DNA from: Paragordius varius
Taxonomy: Eukaryota; Nematomorpha
Reading direction: 5' to 3'
DNA length: 64,000 nucleotides
Assembly: GCA_964247055.1 (NCBI GenBank)
Contig: OZ176057.1
Location: forward strand, 4,526,001 to 4,590,000
Positions 37,872-48,527 of this stretch are shown piece after piece; position 1 is the stretch's first letter; each line of letters begins with the position of its first letter. The translations under genes and the position numbers were made by a program. The notes under the pieces are model-generated. The model had not been told where the DNA came from, did no database searches, and was given only the letters and a program-made list of their open reading frames with translations.

Positions 37872-40842
37872 TAATGGGCTATAATTGTGATAAAAATAGT
37901 ATTCTTTGTCCTTAGCCCGAATCGTGAAAATCTCTAAAATTTTATATAAAACGGAAATATTTTGGCATTTAAATGGTAATAAAATTGTAAAAATCAAGCA
38001 GATCACAAATTTTTTAATGTTAACATCCTTGTGATTATCAAAGAGTTGAAGAAAATAAGTATTATTTTGATATCGTGGCCATGATAACTGGAATTTAATT
38101 TTATTTTATTATACATAATTTGATAAAACTTTAACAAAATGGTTTATAATAATTTTGAATGTTATGAATTATTTTATTCAAATGTGAGACTGTTTTTATT
38201 GTATAAATATGTGTAAGTTAATTGCGCATATTTATTGAATATTTTTTAATGTGATATTATACTACACTTGCAAAGTGATTTTTTTAGTTTAATATATTTT
38301 ATTTAATACTTTAAACAAACATATATAACTAATAAATTGTATTATATACCCAATTAAATATATTAGGTTTCTTTTTTTTGCGAAACAAATTTTATAAGCC
38401 AATTTTACTGTATCTTTTGTAATTCAGATGAATTTAAAACTTATCAAATGATTAAAACCATTTCTCAAAAGCTTACTTTATCAAATCCATATTCTTTGAC
38501 ATAAACCTTAGCATTTCAGTTATATTTTGTCTCTTTTTCATAAAAATTGTTATGCCATACTTCAAATTATATACCATTTTTTCTAATATTTAACATTTGG
38601 ATAAAAATATTTTCTGAGGCACTAATAATTACCCCAGGACTGAGCTCTATAAAAAAATTTGTATTAAAGTATCTGTATTCTGATAAATGAAATATATCGG
38701 TATTTTTTGCTTATTATTCCTAAAATCATTCAAGATATTCCTTTTTACCAATGATTGGGAATAAAAAATGTATGTTGGCGTAGAAAACTTTAAAAAAATA
38801 TTTTAACTTATATATATAAAATTTATTCTAAAAGAAAAAAATGCAAAAATTAAATTTATGGGCTTTAAAAGTCGCATTTGAGGTTGAATAATGGGTTAGA
38901 AACGCAAAAACAAAAACTTGCTTAGCGAACTTAAATTCGAATAAAACGAATTTTACGGTGTTTTGTGTTAGAAACGCAAATTTTATTTACATTATCATAA
39001 TGCCGCCAAAGACAATCTGATAACCTATTTTTTCCAAAACCTTTGTTTGTCTTCAAATTTAGTTGATTAATCATTTCCGTGGAAATAATAGACATATTGC
39101 AAGATATTATTAAATTTATGCAAATGTTATACGGCAGACTTTTAAATATTTCCTATCATGATATTTGTTAATGGTTATAAATTATAATAAAAAAAATTAT
39201 ATTCACTCTTTGTGTATAAAAACATATAAGAGTAGCCATGGTGCTCAACAGGGTCGCAAAAAATAGTCTTGTCTCAACGGCAGTAAGCACTTTTAGGGTG
39301 TCTTGAGGACCACAGAAATATATTGCTTTTAATTGCCAGGAACAATAAAGTAAAGAGAAATTAAGTTGGATTAAAGTTACCTTTGCTTTTTTTGTTAACA
39401 AATGCTTTTTCTCTTTCCTGTATGTATATCATCGGTCAATATTAAAGTAAAAATTAGAAACATAAAGTTATTCGCTTTGTTTATCCATTACCGTTAAAAA
39501 ATCTCTAGCAAAATTTTTGGAGATACCTTTAATGATCAATAGGTAAGTTTTTATCAACATGGTTATTACCTTTTTATGTTTTATAGCCGAAAACATTTTG
39601 GGAGAGAGTTGTTTACAAACTATGATAAGAGTTGTTTTGGTTAAAATATAATAATACCCTGTTCTTTTGTATTAAAAAAAACTTATTTTTAAAGCTTTCT
39701 TATTTGTATGTCAAATTCAGATGCTACAAAACACGGTTGAAACAAACTGATAGTAATAAATCAACAAATATAAAAAATTGATAAAAAGATGTTAAAGGTA
39801 AAATGGAAAGTGGTGGCTTTCTGATCCGTTTCCGGAAAACCGGCAGACCCATTCAAATCCAAATATCGAAAAAATATAATCATTAATGAATGCTCCTACA
39901 ATAGCTTCGCCTTTTTTGAATTCGTGTAAAAAACGGTTTTTTTTGAAAAAGAAGTCCACAAAAATCGTGTCTTTGAGACAATATTCCGGAAAACGTGTTA
40001 GACCATTCGATTTCAATTATAATTTTTTCAAACTTATTTTCGATTGCGAACATGGTAGGCTCGCGTATTTAATTTACGCCCTCTTTTTACCCACTCCCCT
40101 TGTAAAATGCCACTTTTTTAAAAAAAATAAGTCCACAAAAATAATTTTTTGATCGATTTTTCGCCCTAGGTATGAGACCGTAAAAATTCAATAAGGATTC
40201 CAGGTATTTTTCTGTTTCAAAGGCAAAAACTTTAGTTAAGCATTTCCTTGATGATAGCTTCTGAGTAAGGAGCTACCCGCGAAAAACTGAACCGTCATAT
40301 CGAAATAGCGTGCTTTTGGGGCTAAATTTAAGAAAACCTATCAGCGTGAAGTATTACCCGTAAAAAGGCAAAAATTAAAGTCGAGCGGTTTTTTAAATTC
40401 CAATAAAAATAATATTATTATTTTAATAAAAAAGGGTATAAAATAAATATAATTCACTTATAATGGTATCAAAAGTTTCATAATTTACGTCTTTTTCTAG
40501 AAATTTTTATGGGATTTTTCGGTGTGCTCATATATAATTCATGTTGAGTCAATTTTCTTTTAGAATTTTTTCGTATAAACTTTATTAAAGGTTCTGTATC
40601 TTCTGTAATGATTTCTATGTAATAATTTATAATTGATAACTTTGTTCAAATTTGTTTATCACGATATGAACAACCAAATTATCCTGTATATAACAAATGA
40701 AGATTTTACCTTTTTCGTATTAATGTATGAAATTGAGAAATTTTTTGGGTTATGACATGGTAAATTTTGTAAAAAGCTCATAAATTAAAAAATGTAAAAT
40801 TGGATTTGGAATCCTTATGATTTCTTGAAGGTTCACGTTCTC
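37872..40842. other. Intergenic stretch before lin-7
   Basis: No supported exon. AATAAA at 37978-37983 could be the polyadenylation signal of the upstream gene. Between about 39800 and 40170 a block with TTTCCGGAAAACCGG, AAGTCCACAAAAAT and TTCCGGAAAACGTGTTAGAC repeats imperfectly with a period near 190 bp. A short minus-strand frame at 39401-39168 has no recognisable family. Confidence 0.5.
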
Positions 40843-42566
40843 ATGACTCAGGTTGAACAACAGATTGATTTGAAGCGAGGTTTTTAAAAAAATTAAAAAA
40901 TAGATGTAGATCGGTTGTTAGAAATTTTAGCACAACTTCGTACTGTAGCGCGAGATGCTCCTATACAAAAAATATCGGAGCTTGAAAAGGTTTTAAAATC
41001 CGATTTTTTCAATACGGTCAAAAATGTGTATGAAACCATTTACAATTCAGTTGATATCCCTGGAGCGAACCCTGAAGTAAAAGCCAACGCTACTGCAAAA
41101 GTAATACCAAATAAGGACAAATTTTTTCATATTTGAAAGTCCTATTTAACATTTTATTATAAAATATGTTTTTATTTTGGTATTATTTAAAAACTAATTG
41201 TAATATAATTTTACATTTTGAATTGGTTCAGTTGAATAAACCATATATTAATAAGGGATTTTTTGCAAAAAACTATCTTTGTTTTATTTATTTTTTAATT
41301 TAAAAATTGGAATAATATTTTTATTAGGCAACTATTGCTGCTTTTTCAACTACATCGAACGCAGTTGCGAATTCAAATACTCAAAATACAGGAACTGCAA
41401 ATGGTATATAAGAATTTACTATAAATGGGAAATTTTCTAATAATTATTTTAAAAATCTATTACCTTTTGAGGTGGTTTTTTGATTCAAATAGTAAAAATA
41501 TTTTTATGTTTAAAAAACCAATAATATTTGGAAAAAGATGCGTTCTATTTTATTCTTGTCGCGCATTATTATTAATCTTTTTTTAATTATTTTAAATTGT
41601 AAAAACTATTATCTTAAACTGGCCGCCAAATTCCGCTTAAAACCTACAACCTCAAAAAATTCTTCTGTGCTCTTTAGAAAATATTAAAAATTGTTTTCCA
41701 TAAAAAAACATTTCAATATAATGAATGATTAACAAAATCTATCAAAAAAAATTATTTTTTAAATAATTCTTTTGTAACCATGAATATTATTGATAGTTTT
41801 TATTCATTGGTTTGTTTTTCCATAAACAACTTTTGAATAATTGTTTGCGTTAAATGATTAATATTTATAAAAATACGCCTGAACACAAAGGAATTAACCC
41901 GGGATTGGGTTAAATTTTATGTTTTATAAATGATTTTTTCCAATTTCACGCGTTTCGTTACATATTCCTATAAAAACAATTTTGATTCTACGTATTTTTT
42001 TTTCGAAATAAAAATCAAACTTAAAATAACTAATGTAGAGTTACATTCAGAGTAAAGATTGGATTAGTTTCATTTTCTTGATTTTTTTTAAAAAAGGGTA
42101 ATTCCGATTTTTATTGTTTTTTGGATATCACGTTCCATATAATTTATTGAAGGGAGCTTTCTAGTGCCAGTCTTTCTTTACTTAAATTGTTCTCTATTCG
42201 TGAATTTCATTTTTACAATTATTTTTAAAATATTAACGGTTTTATTGTTTCTACAATAATTAATTCTGTAATGAAATTTTTTCAAAACTTTAATATGCCT
42301 AATCCAATGAATAAAGTTAAGATAACTTCTAAGATAATTTATGAAGAAATACATTAAAATCATTTTTATGGATTATGCTAAATCAGTATGTTTTAGAATG
42401 ATATGATGTAATATCAGCAAAATTTATTATTAATTTGCTGATATTACATCATATAATTCTAAAATCATTTTTAATAAACCGTTTATCACGGCTATAACGG
42501 TTTGAAAATCATTGTAACCTCTATAAAACAGTTTTTTTAGTTCTCACGAATATCCCTTTTAAAATT

Positions 42567-42597
<31 letters not shown>

Positions 42598-45500
42598 CAA
42601 AATAATTTTATGCTTGTCAAAATTAAAAAATTTTTAAGTTTTTTTCAAGTAATACCACATTATCTATCATTGTTTCATGTTTTTTAAAATTCCTATTTTT
42701 TTCTGCATAGACAATAGGAATCGGGTTATTAATTACAGCGGGGTGTTTGGAAAGATGGTGTAGTCAATATATTTTAACATCTAAGCCCTATCCAATAATT
42801 TCAAACATACGGATTTTGAAAAAATTGTGTTTTTTTTTAATTTTCAGTTTTATACTTAAAAAACTTTCCTATCTTTTTTAAATTTTGCTCTTTACCTAAC
42901 TTTTACACGCTTGTTTTACATATAAAAACAATATATTATTAATAATCTTATATATAGTACAAATATCCTTATATTTTTTAAATTTTAGGTCTAACTTTTC
43001 TATAATTTTGGTTGGGTTAAAAAAACACTTTATAAACAAATGTCCTTAATTTCGCCTTATCCTTTTATAGATTTTACTGTACATTCAACACTTTTTTACC
43101 GCTTTTTGGTATAAATCAGGGCTTAGAACCAGTTGGAAAAAAAGTGGAACCGAAACCGGGTTGGTCCCAACCCAATGGAACCGGTTCGTGTTAAAATTCC
43201 AGAAACCGGGTTCCGGTTCTAAGCCTGGTTATAAATATAGAATAATCTTTATGAACAAAAAAATGCTAATTTGCGCCTTAAATTATAACGTATGTATGAG
43301 TTTTTAAAAATTGAAATTTTATCAATAATATACCCTAATACTCCTCTTTTTTTAAACTTGATTAATATTAGATAATAATGATGTTGGTGAAAGAAAAGAC
43401 CAAAAAAGCTACCAAATTCGTACGATCGAAATACCAAAGATAGGTAATGAAGGCTTAGGTTTTAACATTATGGGTGGTCAGGAACAAAATAGCCCAATAT
43501 TTATTAGCCGCGTTATTCCGGGCGGGTTAGCGGACCGCTGTAGTACAGCCGAAACTGGGAATGCAGACAATAGACTTCAGAAAGGCGATTTACTCATAGC
43601 TGTAAATGGTGTGGTATGAATTTGATTTGATTTTACACGGTTATAAAGAAAATGTAAAAGTTACAATCCTTTATTTTATCTCAAAAATTTTATTATTTAC
43701 ACGGTTGGTTTTAATGAAAAAAATGTAAAATTAAAGTTTATTTCATCTCAAAAATTTTATTATTTACACGGTTTTAAAGGAAAAAATGTAAAATTATTGT
43801 TTTTTTTAAAAAAATTATTATTTACACGGTTTTAAAGGGAAAAAATGTAAAATTATAATTTATTTCATCTCAACTTTTATTATTTACACGGTTTTAAAGG
43901 AAAAAATGTAAAATTATAGTTTATTTTAAAAATTTTTATTATTTACACGGTTTTAAAGGAAAAAATATAAAATTATTTTTAAAAAATTATTATTTACACG
44001 GTTTTAAAGGAAAAAATGTAAAATTATAGTTTATAGTTTAATTTATCTCAAAAATTTTTTGTATGGTATTAACAATATCTATCATATTCATCAAAAAGGT
44101 ATAAGAATTACCATAGAGCTCTTGTTTTTTCCATTCTTTAACAGATATTCATACCCATTTAACGCAAAACAAAATAAATTTTTGACATAAAATAAAGGAT
44201 ACTTATTGTAGTTTTTTTTTCAAAAAAATGTAAAATTGACCGGTGTGGTTTTTTCAAGGACATAATAATAATGGCAACAACAGACTTTAAAAGACAAATT
44301 GTTCATTGTTCTAAATGGTATGGTTAGTATAATTTTGCATTTTAGTTTTTAAGTAATTTAATAGGTTAAATTTTGTAAAATTAATTTAATTTCACGTTTA
44401 TTTGATTTTGAGTAACAATTTTTAGGAAATAGCAATATACCTTAAAAATGCAATTCGCTTATTGCTGTAAATGGTATGGTTAGTGTATAATTTTGTTTTT
44501 TTTAAGTTTCATAAATTTAAGGGGTTACGGAAAAATAAATTACAGTAAAAATTGTAATTATACGGGGACAAAACGTAAATATATAAAGACAAATATGTTG
44601 TGTGTTTTTTTTTACAAAAGTGGTGAGTTTAAGGTTTATCAAAGAATATTAAAAAATTGTGGTAAAATATTCTGAAAAATCTCTACGTTTTAGACTTTTT
44701 ATCATGTTTTTTTTTCAATCCTTTAATATGTGTTTGAAAAAATGCCAGGTGGATATTACAAATTTTATCATTTTAAAAAAATTATTGCGGGTGATTTGCT
44801 TTTATTTTTATAATTTGATAGTTAACCAATGTCTGTTGTTGATTTTTTCACACAGTTTAGAAAAAGTAAAAATTTTTTCTTAAAAATGGCTGTAGTTTTT
44901 ATTAATTATTGATATCTCATAGCTGGAGATAGATGTATGTTTTAGTTTTTTTACGGAAAAATTTGGTTCAGTTGCAAACAAAAGTAAAAAAAATCTCAAA
45001 TTCAATAAAATTATTATGAGAGGCGTTTAATTTGCTTATCTAGTGTTTTAATTAATTTTTAACAGTTTTGTTTAAATAGTTACTAGTGTATTCAAATCCT
45101 TATATCATTTTTTTTGCAAATGATCTATTACAACTTAAGTTACTCTTTTATATTAAAATAAATCCCATATCAGATTTCAATTCCACCCTGAAAAAAAACA
45201 TTTTATTATCCCCTTATTATAAAATGGATAAGTGAAAAAAACCGACCATATTACCGAAAATAGAATGCTAAGATTTAAATAATAGAATTATATATTTTTG
45301 GAGTTTTTTTTATAAAATTACCTTTAAAAACACATATATTAAAATATAATACCTTTAAATTGAAATTTAAAATGTTAACCTGCTAAAAAGTAGCATTATG
45401 AATGTTAAAAACTGCCTCTATTTTTCGGTTTTATAATTTACTTATATAAAATCTGGGAAAAGTTTTTTAAATGCCTTATTTGTGAAAGATTTACAGTAAA

Positions 45501-47641
45501 TATTGAAATTATACGGACAATATATAAATCTCTAAAGAGAAATTTTTTTTCAAAAGAAAACATACTTTTTTGAACCTAATTTATCCTATAAATAACATAT
45601 AATTACAATCGTAAAATACATAATTGATTGGTTACCAATGTTCATTTCTATAATATACTGTTTAATGAGTTATATAAAAAAATCAAGATTAAAAAAGTAT
45701 GGTTGTCTTTACGTTATAAATATTTGTCTTTTAATTTTCTTCACGTTTTGTCCGTATAATTTCATTTACTGTTAATATTTTTCCTATATTATTTAGAATG
45801 TTGAAGGTGAAACTCATGAACGTACAGTGGAATTACTTAAAGCTGCAAAAGGTATTTTTTTTAAAAAAAAATTTATTTTATAATCTAAATATTTTTTCTA
45901 TCAATACTTTACAGAATTTATGAAACATTTGTCTACTGTAAAAATTGAAATTAAACGGACAACACCTAAACATATTTAGACAAAAATATTTTTTCAAAAA
46001 GACAAACATACTTTTTTAAATCTTATTTTTTCCCCCTTATAAATTACATTATTACAATTGTAAAATGTAAATAATTTTACCAATATACATCTCTATTTCA
46101 TACTTTGCTGCAATTTCCAATAGAGTAGTTCTATTTAATAAAATCAAGATTTTAAAAAGTATCATTTACGTTTTGGTAAAAATATTTGTCTTTATTTTAT
46201 TTACGTTTTGTCCGTATAATTCATTTTTACTGTGTAAAAATTTAATTCAAACAAACAACTGATTTACAATTTTTGCTATATTGATCTCGCAAATGCATTA
46301 AAATTAATTATTATATTATATTTATATATTTTATGAATATTAGCCCTTTTCCATCCAATTTATAATTGGCCTCAAAAAAGTTTAAGTTAATTTAACATTA
46401 AATATTTCGCAATAGAAACTGAGGAATACGCCTAAAAAGATTATATGATAGAATATTTTTGTTAAAATTTGACCCAATATCATAAATTAATAATATAGAA
46501 ACTAAGAGACAAATATTTTTCCCTAAAAAACGGCTATACCTTTAAAATTTTAATTTTTCTTAACACCATTGCAATTTAATTTTTTAAAAAATTAATTCTC
46601 AAGTTTTTTTGCAACCCAAAACTATTAGTTTATATTAAATTACGAAAAAAGTATGGCAGGTTATCGGAAAAAATATTTTTTTTTTCTATAATACAAGTAA
46701 ATTCATTTTTTTATTATTTTTTGATTACAGTATGCATTTTAATGGTTGCCTATTTCACCCACAATAGTAGGGCATTTTGCAATACAGGAATGTATGGAAA
46801 AAGAAAAGAAATAATTGTTTATACAACATTTTGTTGTATTTTTTCATACATTATTGAAAATTGCCCAATAGTGTGAAATAAGCAACCATTAAAATGCATA
46901 CTTTATAAGGTGTTTATATATTCCACAACATAAAGGATGTTTGCATTCTTGAAAACGATTATACAATATGAATAAGTATACATTCCTAGAAAGTTATTTA
47001 TTATTGCTAAAAAGTAACGAAAACAAAGGGCAATATTATTGGCTTATATCTATTTTTTTGATTTTTTACTATTATTAGCCAATTATACTACCTTTTGTTT
47101 TCGTTACTATTCGGCAATAATCAAAAACTTTCTAGTAATGTATACTTACTCATACTGTAAATTAAATTTTAAAATAATTAGTATATAAGCGTTGTTTACA
47201 GTAAAACAAAATCACAAAGAGGGGGGACGTCCTCTGTAATTACAGTAGAAATTGAAATTATAAAACTTTTTTTCCACAAGATAAACCCCATACTATTTTA
47301 AACTTTTTCTTACACAAAATATTTAACCATTGAAAATGTTATTATATTGACTATGTTACCAATTTACATTTCTATTCCATACTTTGAAGTTGAATTCAAC
47401 AAGTTATATTTTAAACAAAAAACAAGTTTACCGGGGTCTTTTAAAAAAAAATTTTTTTTGAATTTATTTAACGTATAGTTTGTATAATATCAATTTTTAC
47501 TGTAATTCATTGTCAAACACCCGTAGAAAATAAAATTTTATAAAACATTTTTTTAATTTTATGACAGGAAGTGTATGTTTGCAAGTAACGTATGCCCCGG
47601 AATTATTGGAAGAGTTGGAGAGACGTTTTAGTCGAACATAA
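40843..47641 (+). CDS. lin-7: LIN-7 (Veli/MALS) L27-PDZ scaffold protein, complete, 226 aa
   Basis: Small polarity scaffold that joins CASK/LIN-2-type partners through L27 and binds membrane-protein C-termini through PDZ at junctions and synapses. Exons: 40843-40879, 40904-41100, 41328-41403, 43372-43613, 45797-45851, 47568-47641. Phases match and the sum is 226 codons plus stop. L27 is at about residues 10-66 ([14 protein letters not shown] ... [18 protein letters not shown]), with the conserved KANATAKAT-AAF linker after it. PDZ runs from about 120 to 210 with the GLGF carboxylate-binding loop at 131-134 and [16 protein letters not shown] run of about 12 residues (160-171, [12 protein letters not shown]) replaces the usual three-residue HGG turn before LQKGD. 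The first intron is only 24 nt; without it the frame hits TAA, and the joined sequence DLKRDVDR matches the family. Identity is certain. Confidence 0.95.
40880..40903 (+). other. 24-nt intron in lin-7
   Basis: Begins GTTTTTAAAAA and ends AAAAAATAG. Removing it joins ...IDLKR-G to AT-GTAGATCGG, giving the family-conserved DLKRDVDR. Retaining it gives a TAA stop three codons on. It has GT and AG but almost no room for a standard branch point. Confidence 0.8.
42391..42464. repeat. 31-bp hairpin
   Basis: Arms 42391-42421 and 42434-42464 are inverted repeats with one mismatch and a 12-nt loop; the stem includes GATGTAATATCAGCAAA. In lin-7 intron 3. Probably a solitary palindromic MITE. Confidence 0.8.
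43117..43227. mobile_element. M11 short GC-rich MITE, possibly hAT-type
   Basis: About 110 bp with inverted ends CAGGGCTTAGAACC and GGTTCTAAGCCTG and internal GAACCGAAACCGGGTT runs. The flanks GTATAAAT and GTTATAAAT look like an imperfect 8-9-bp target duplication. 144 bp before lin-7 exon 4. Confidence 0.6.
43630..44050. repeat. Tandem array, about seven units of 55-70 bp, in lin-7 intron 4
   Basis: Units contain ATTTACACGGTTTTAAAGG and AAAATGTAAAATTATAGTTT. The array starts within 20 bp of the 5' splice site of lin-7 exon 4 (43613) and runs straight into a solitary M7 palindrome. Confidence 0.85.
44055..44210. mobile_element. Solitary M7 palindrome
   Basis: Contains ATTACCATAGAGCTCTTGTT and ACCCATTTAACGCAAAACAA, as in the array at 12285-13960, supporting mobility of the unit. 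Confidence 0.65.
45494..45771. mobile_element. M1 MITE copy 4
   Basis: TA-flanked on the left, CAGTAAATATTGAAATTATA start, CCGTATAATTTCATTTACTG end. 25 bp before lin-7 exon 5. Confidence 0.85.
45936..46232. mobile_element. M1 MITE copy 5
   Basis: CTGTAAAAATTGAAATTAAA start and CCGTATAATTCATTTTTACTG-type end. 84 bp after lin-7 exon 5, so with copy 4 it brackets that 55-bp exon. Confidence 0.85.
46728..46904. mobile_element. M2 MITE copy 4
   Basis: The best copy: TA then CAGTATGCATTTTAATGG at the left and CCATTAAAATGCATAC at the right, with GGGCATTTTGCAATACAGG and AAATTGCCCAATAGTG inside. Confidence 0.85.
46964..47157. mobile_element. M5 MITE copy 1
   Basis: TA-flanked 194-bp inverted repeat: CAATATGAATAAGTATACAT start and TATACTTACTCATACTG end, with CAAAGGGCAATATTATTGGC inside. 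Tc1/mariner-type ends. Confidence 0.85.
47243..47502. mobile_element. M1 MITE copy 6
   Basis: TA, CAGTAGAAATTGAAATTAT start; ATATCAATTTTTACTG end, then TA. 65 bp before the last lin-7 exon. Confidence 0.85.
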
Positions 47642-48527
47642 GAACTACTATTAACTTTAACATTATTTCTTATATCATTGAATAATTTTAATTCTTTCTT
47701 ACGTGGTGACATATTATAATACATATTTTATTGTTTTGTGTTAAACCTTCATAAAACAATAAATTTTTTAGTAAAAATTATTTTTCCAAGAATATTTTAA
47801 ACGATTTTGCGGAATTTATGTTGATAAAACAAATCATATTATTAATTAATTAAACTAAAAATTGTAAATTCTATTTTTACTAATTAAACATAGAAATAAT
47901 TAATATAAAAACTAAATTATTTTTAATTCTTTATGTATATATGAACAAATAAAAATTAAAATAATTAAGTTTATTATCGAATTAAGTTTCACCATTACGA
48001 ATTAGTTTGTTGCTTTCCAAGTCCATAACATAATTTTATTCACTCAATACAATCTTTTTTGTTTGAAGTCCTAAACTCTATTCTTTCATAAAATCAATTA
48101 CTCCTTACAAATCTTTAAAATGACTGACCTTAACCTTTTTTAAGAGCCAAAAAATTGATATGACCTTTAAAATCTGGCTCAGTAATACACCATCTTTCAA
48201 GCAAACGCAACATTATTTCAAACAACCGAATATCTTTTTAAGCAAAGTCAATATTTTTTCAAGCAACGCAATATTATCTTAAGCAAACGCCGCAACATTC
48301 TTCAAACAGAGACTAATGATATTGTTGCAATGAGATAGAAAAATGTTGCTTAGAAAAAATTATAGGTGATACGATTTTTTTGAGGCCAAATTAAATGTAA
48401 AGTTTGCGATAATAATTAGGTAAATTTAAATTAAAACCTATCTGAAGCGGGATAGTTTCAATTTTCACGATAGGGGATAATTAATTAATATATTTTATTG
48501 TCTCTATTATAATTATTCTATAAAATC
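47642..48527. other. Convergent interval between lin-7 and YBEY
   Basis: The two genes end toward each other 886 bp apart. AATAAA at 47758-47763 (plus) and at 48499-48494 (minus) are plausible polyadenylation signals but weak evidence in such AT-rich DNA. A short array of AAGCAAACGCAACATT-like units lies near 48195-48310, with an inverted relative near 120-180. Confidence 0.5.

Noticed and set aside
39168-39401. Minus-strand frame with DTLKVLTAVETRLFFATLL
   Set aside because: No recognisable family, no splice partners; probably old transposon sequence or chance.
39792-40152. Frames on both strands around TTTCCGGAAAACCGG repeats
   Set aside because: They overlap an imperfect repeat of about 190 bp, which explains the open frames.
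47222-47232. GC-rich GGGGGGACGTCC as a possible regulatory site
   Set aside because: Too short to interpret, in an intron beside an M1 MITE.
48195-48310. CRISPR-like array of AAGCAAACGCAACATT units
   Set aside because: Units are short and imperfect with no regular unique spacers, in a metazoan genome; simple tandem repetition explains it.
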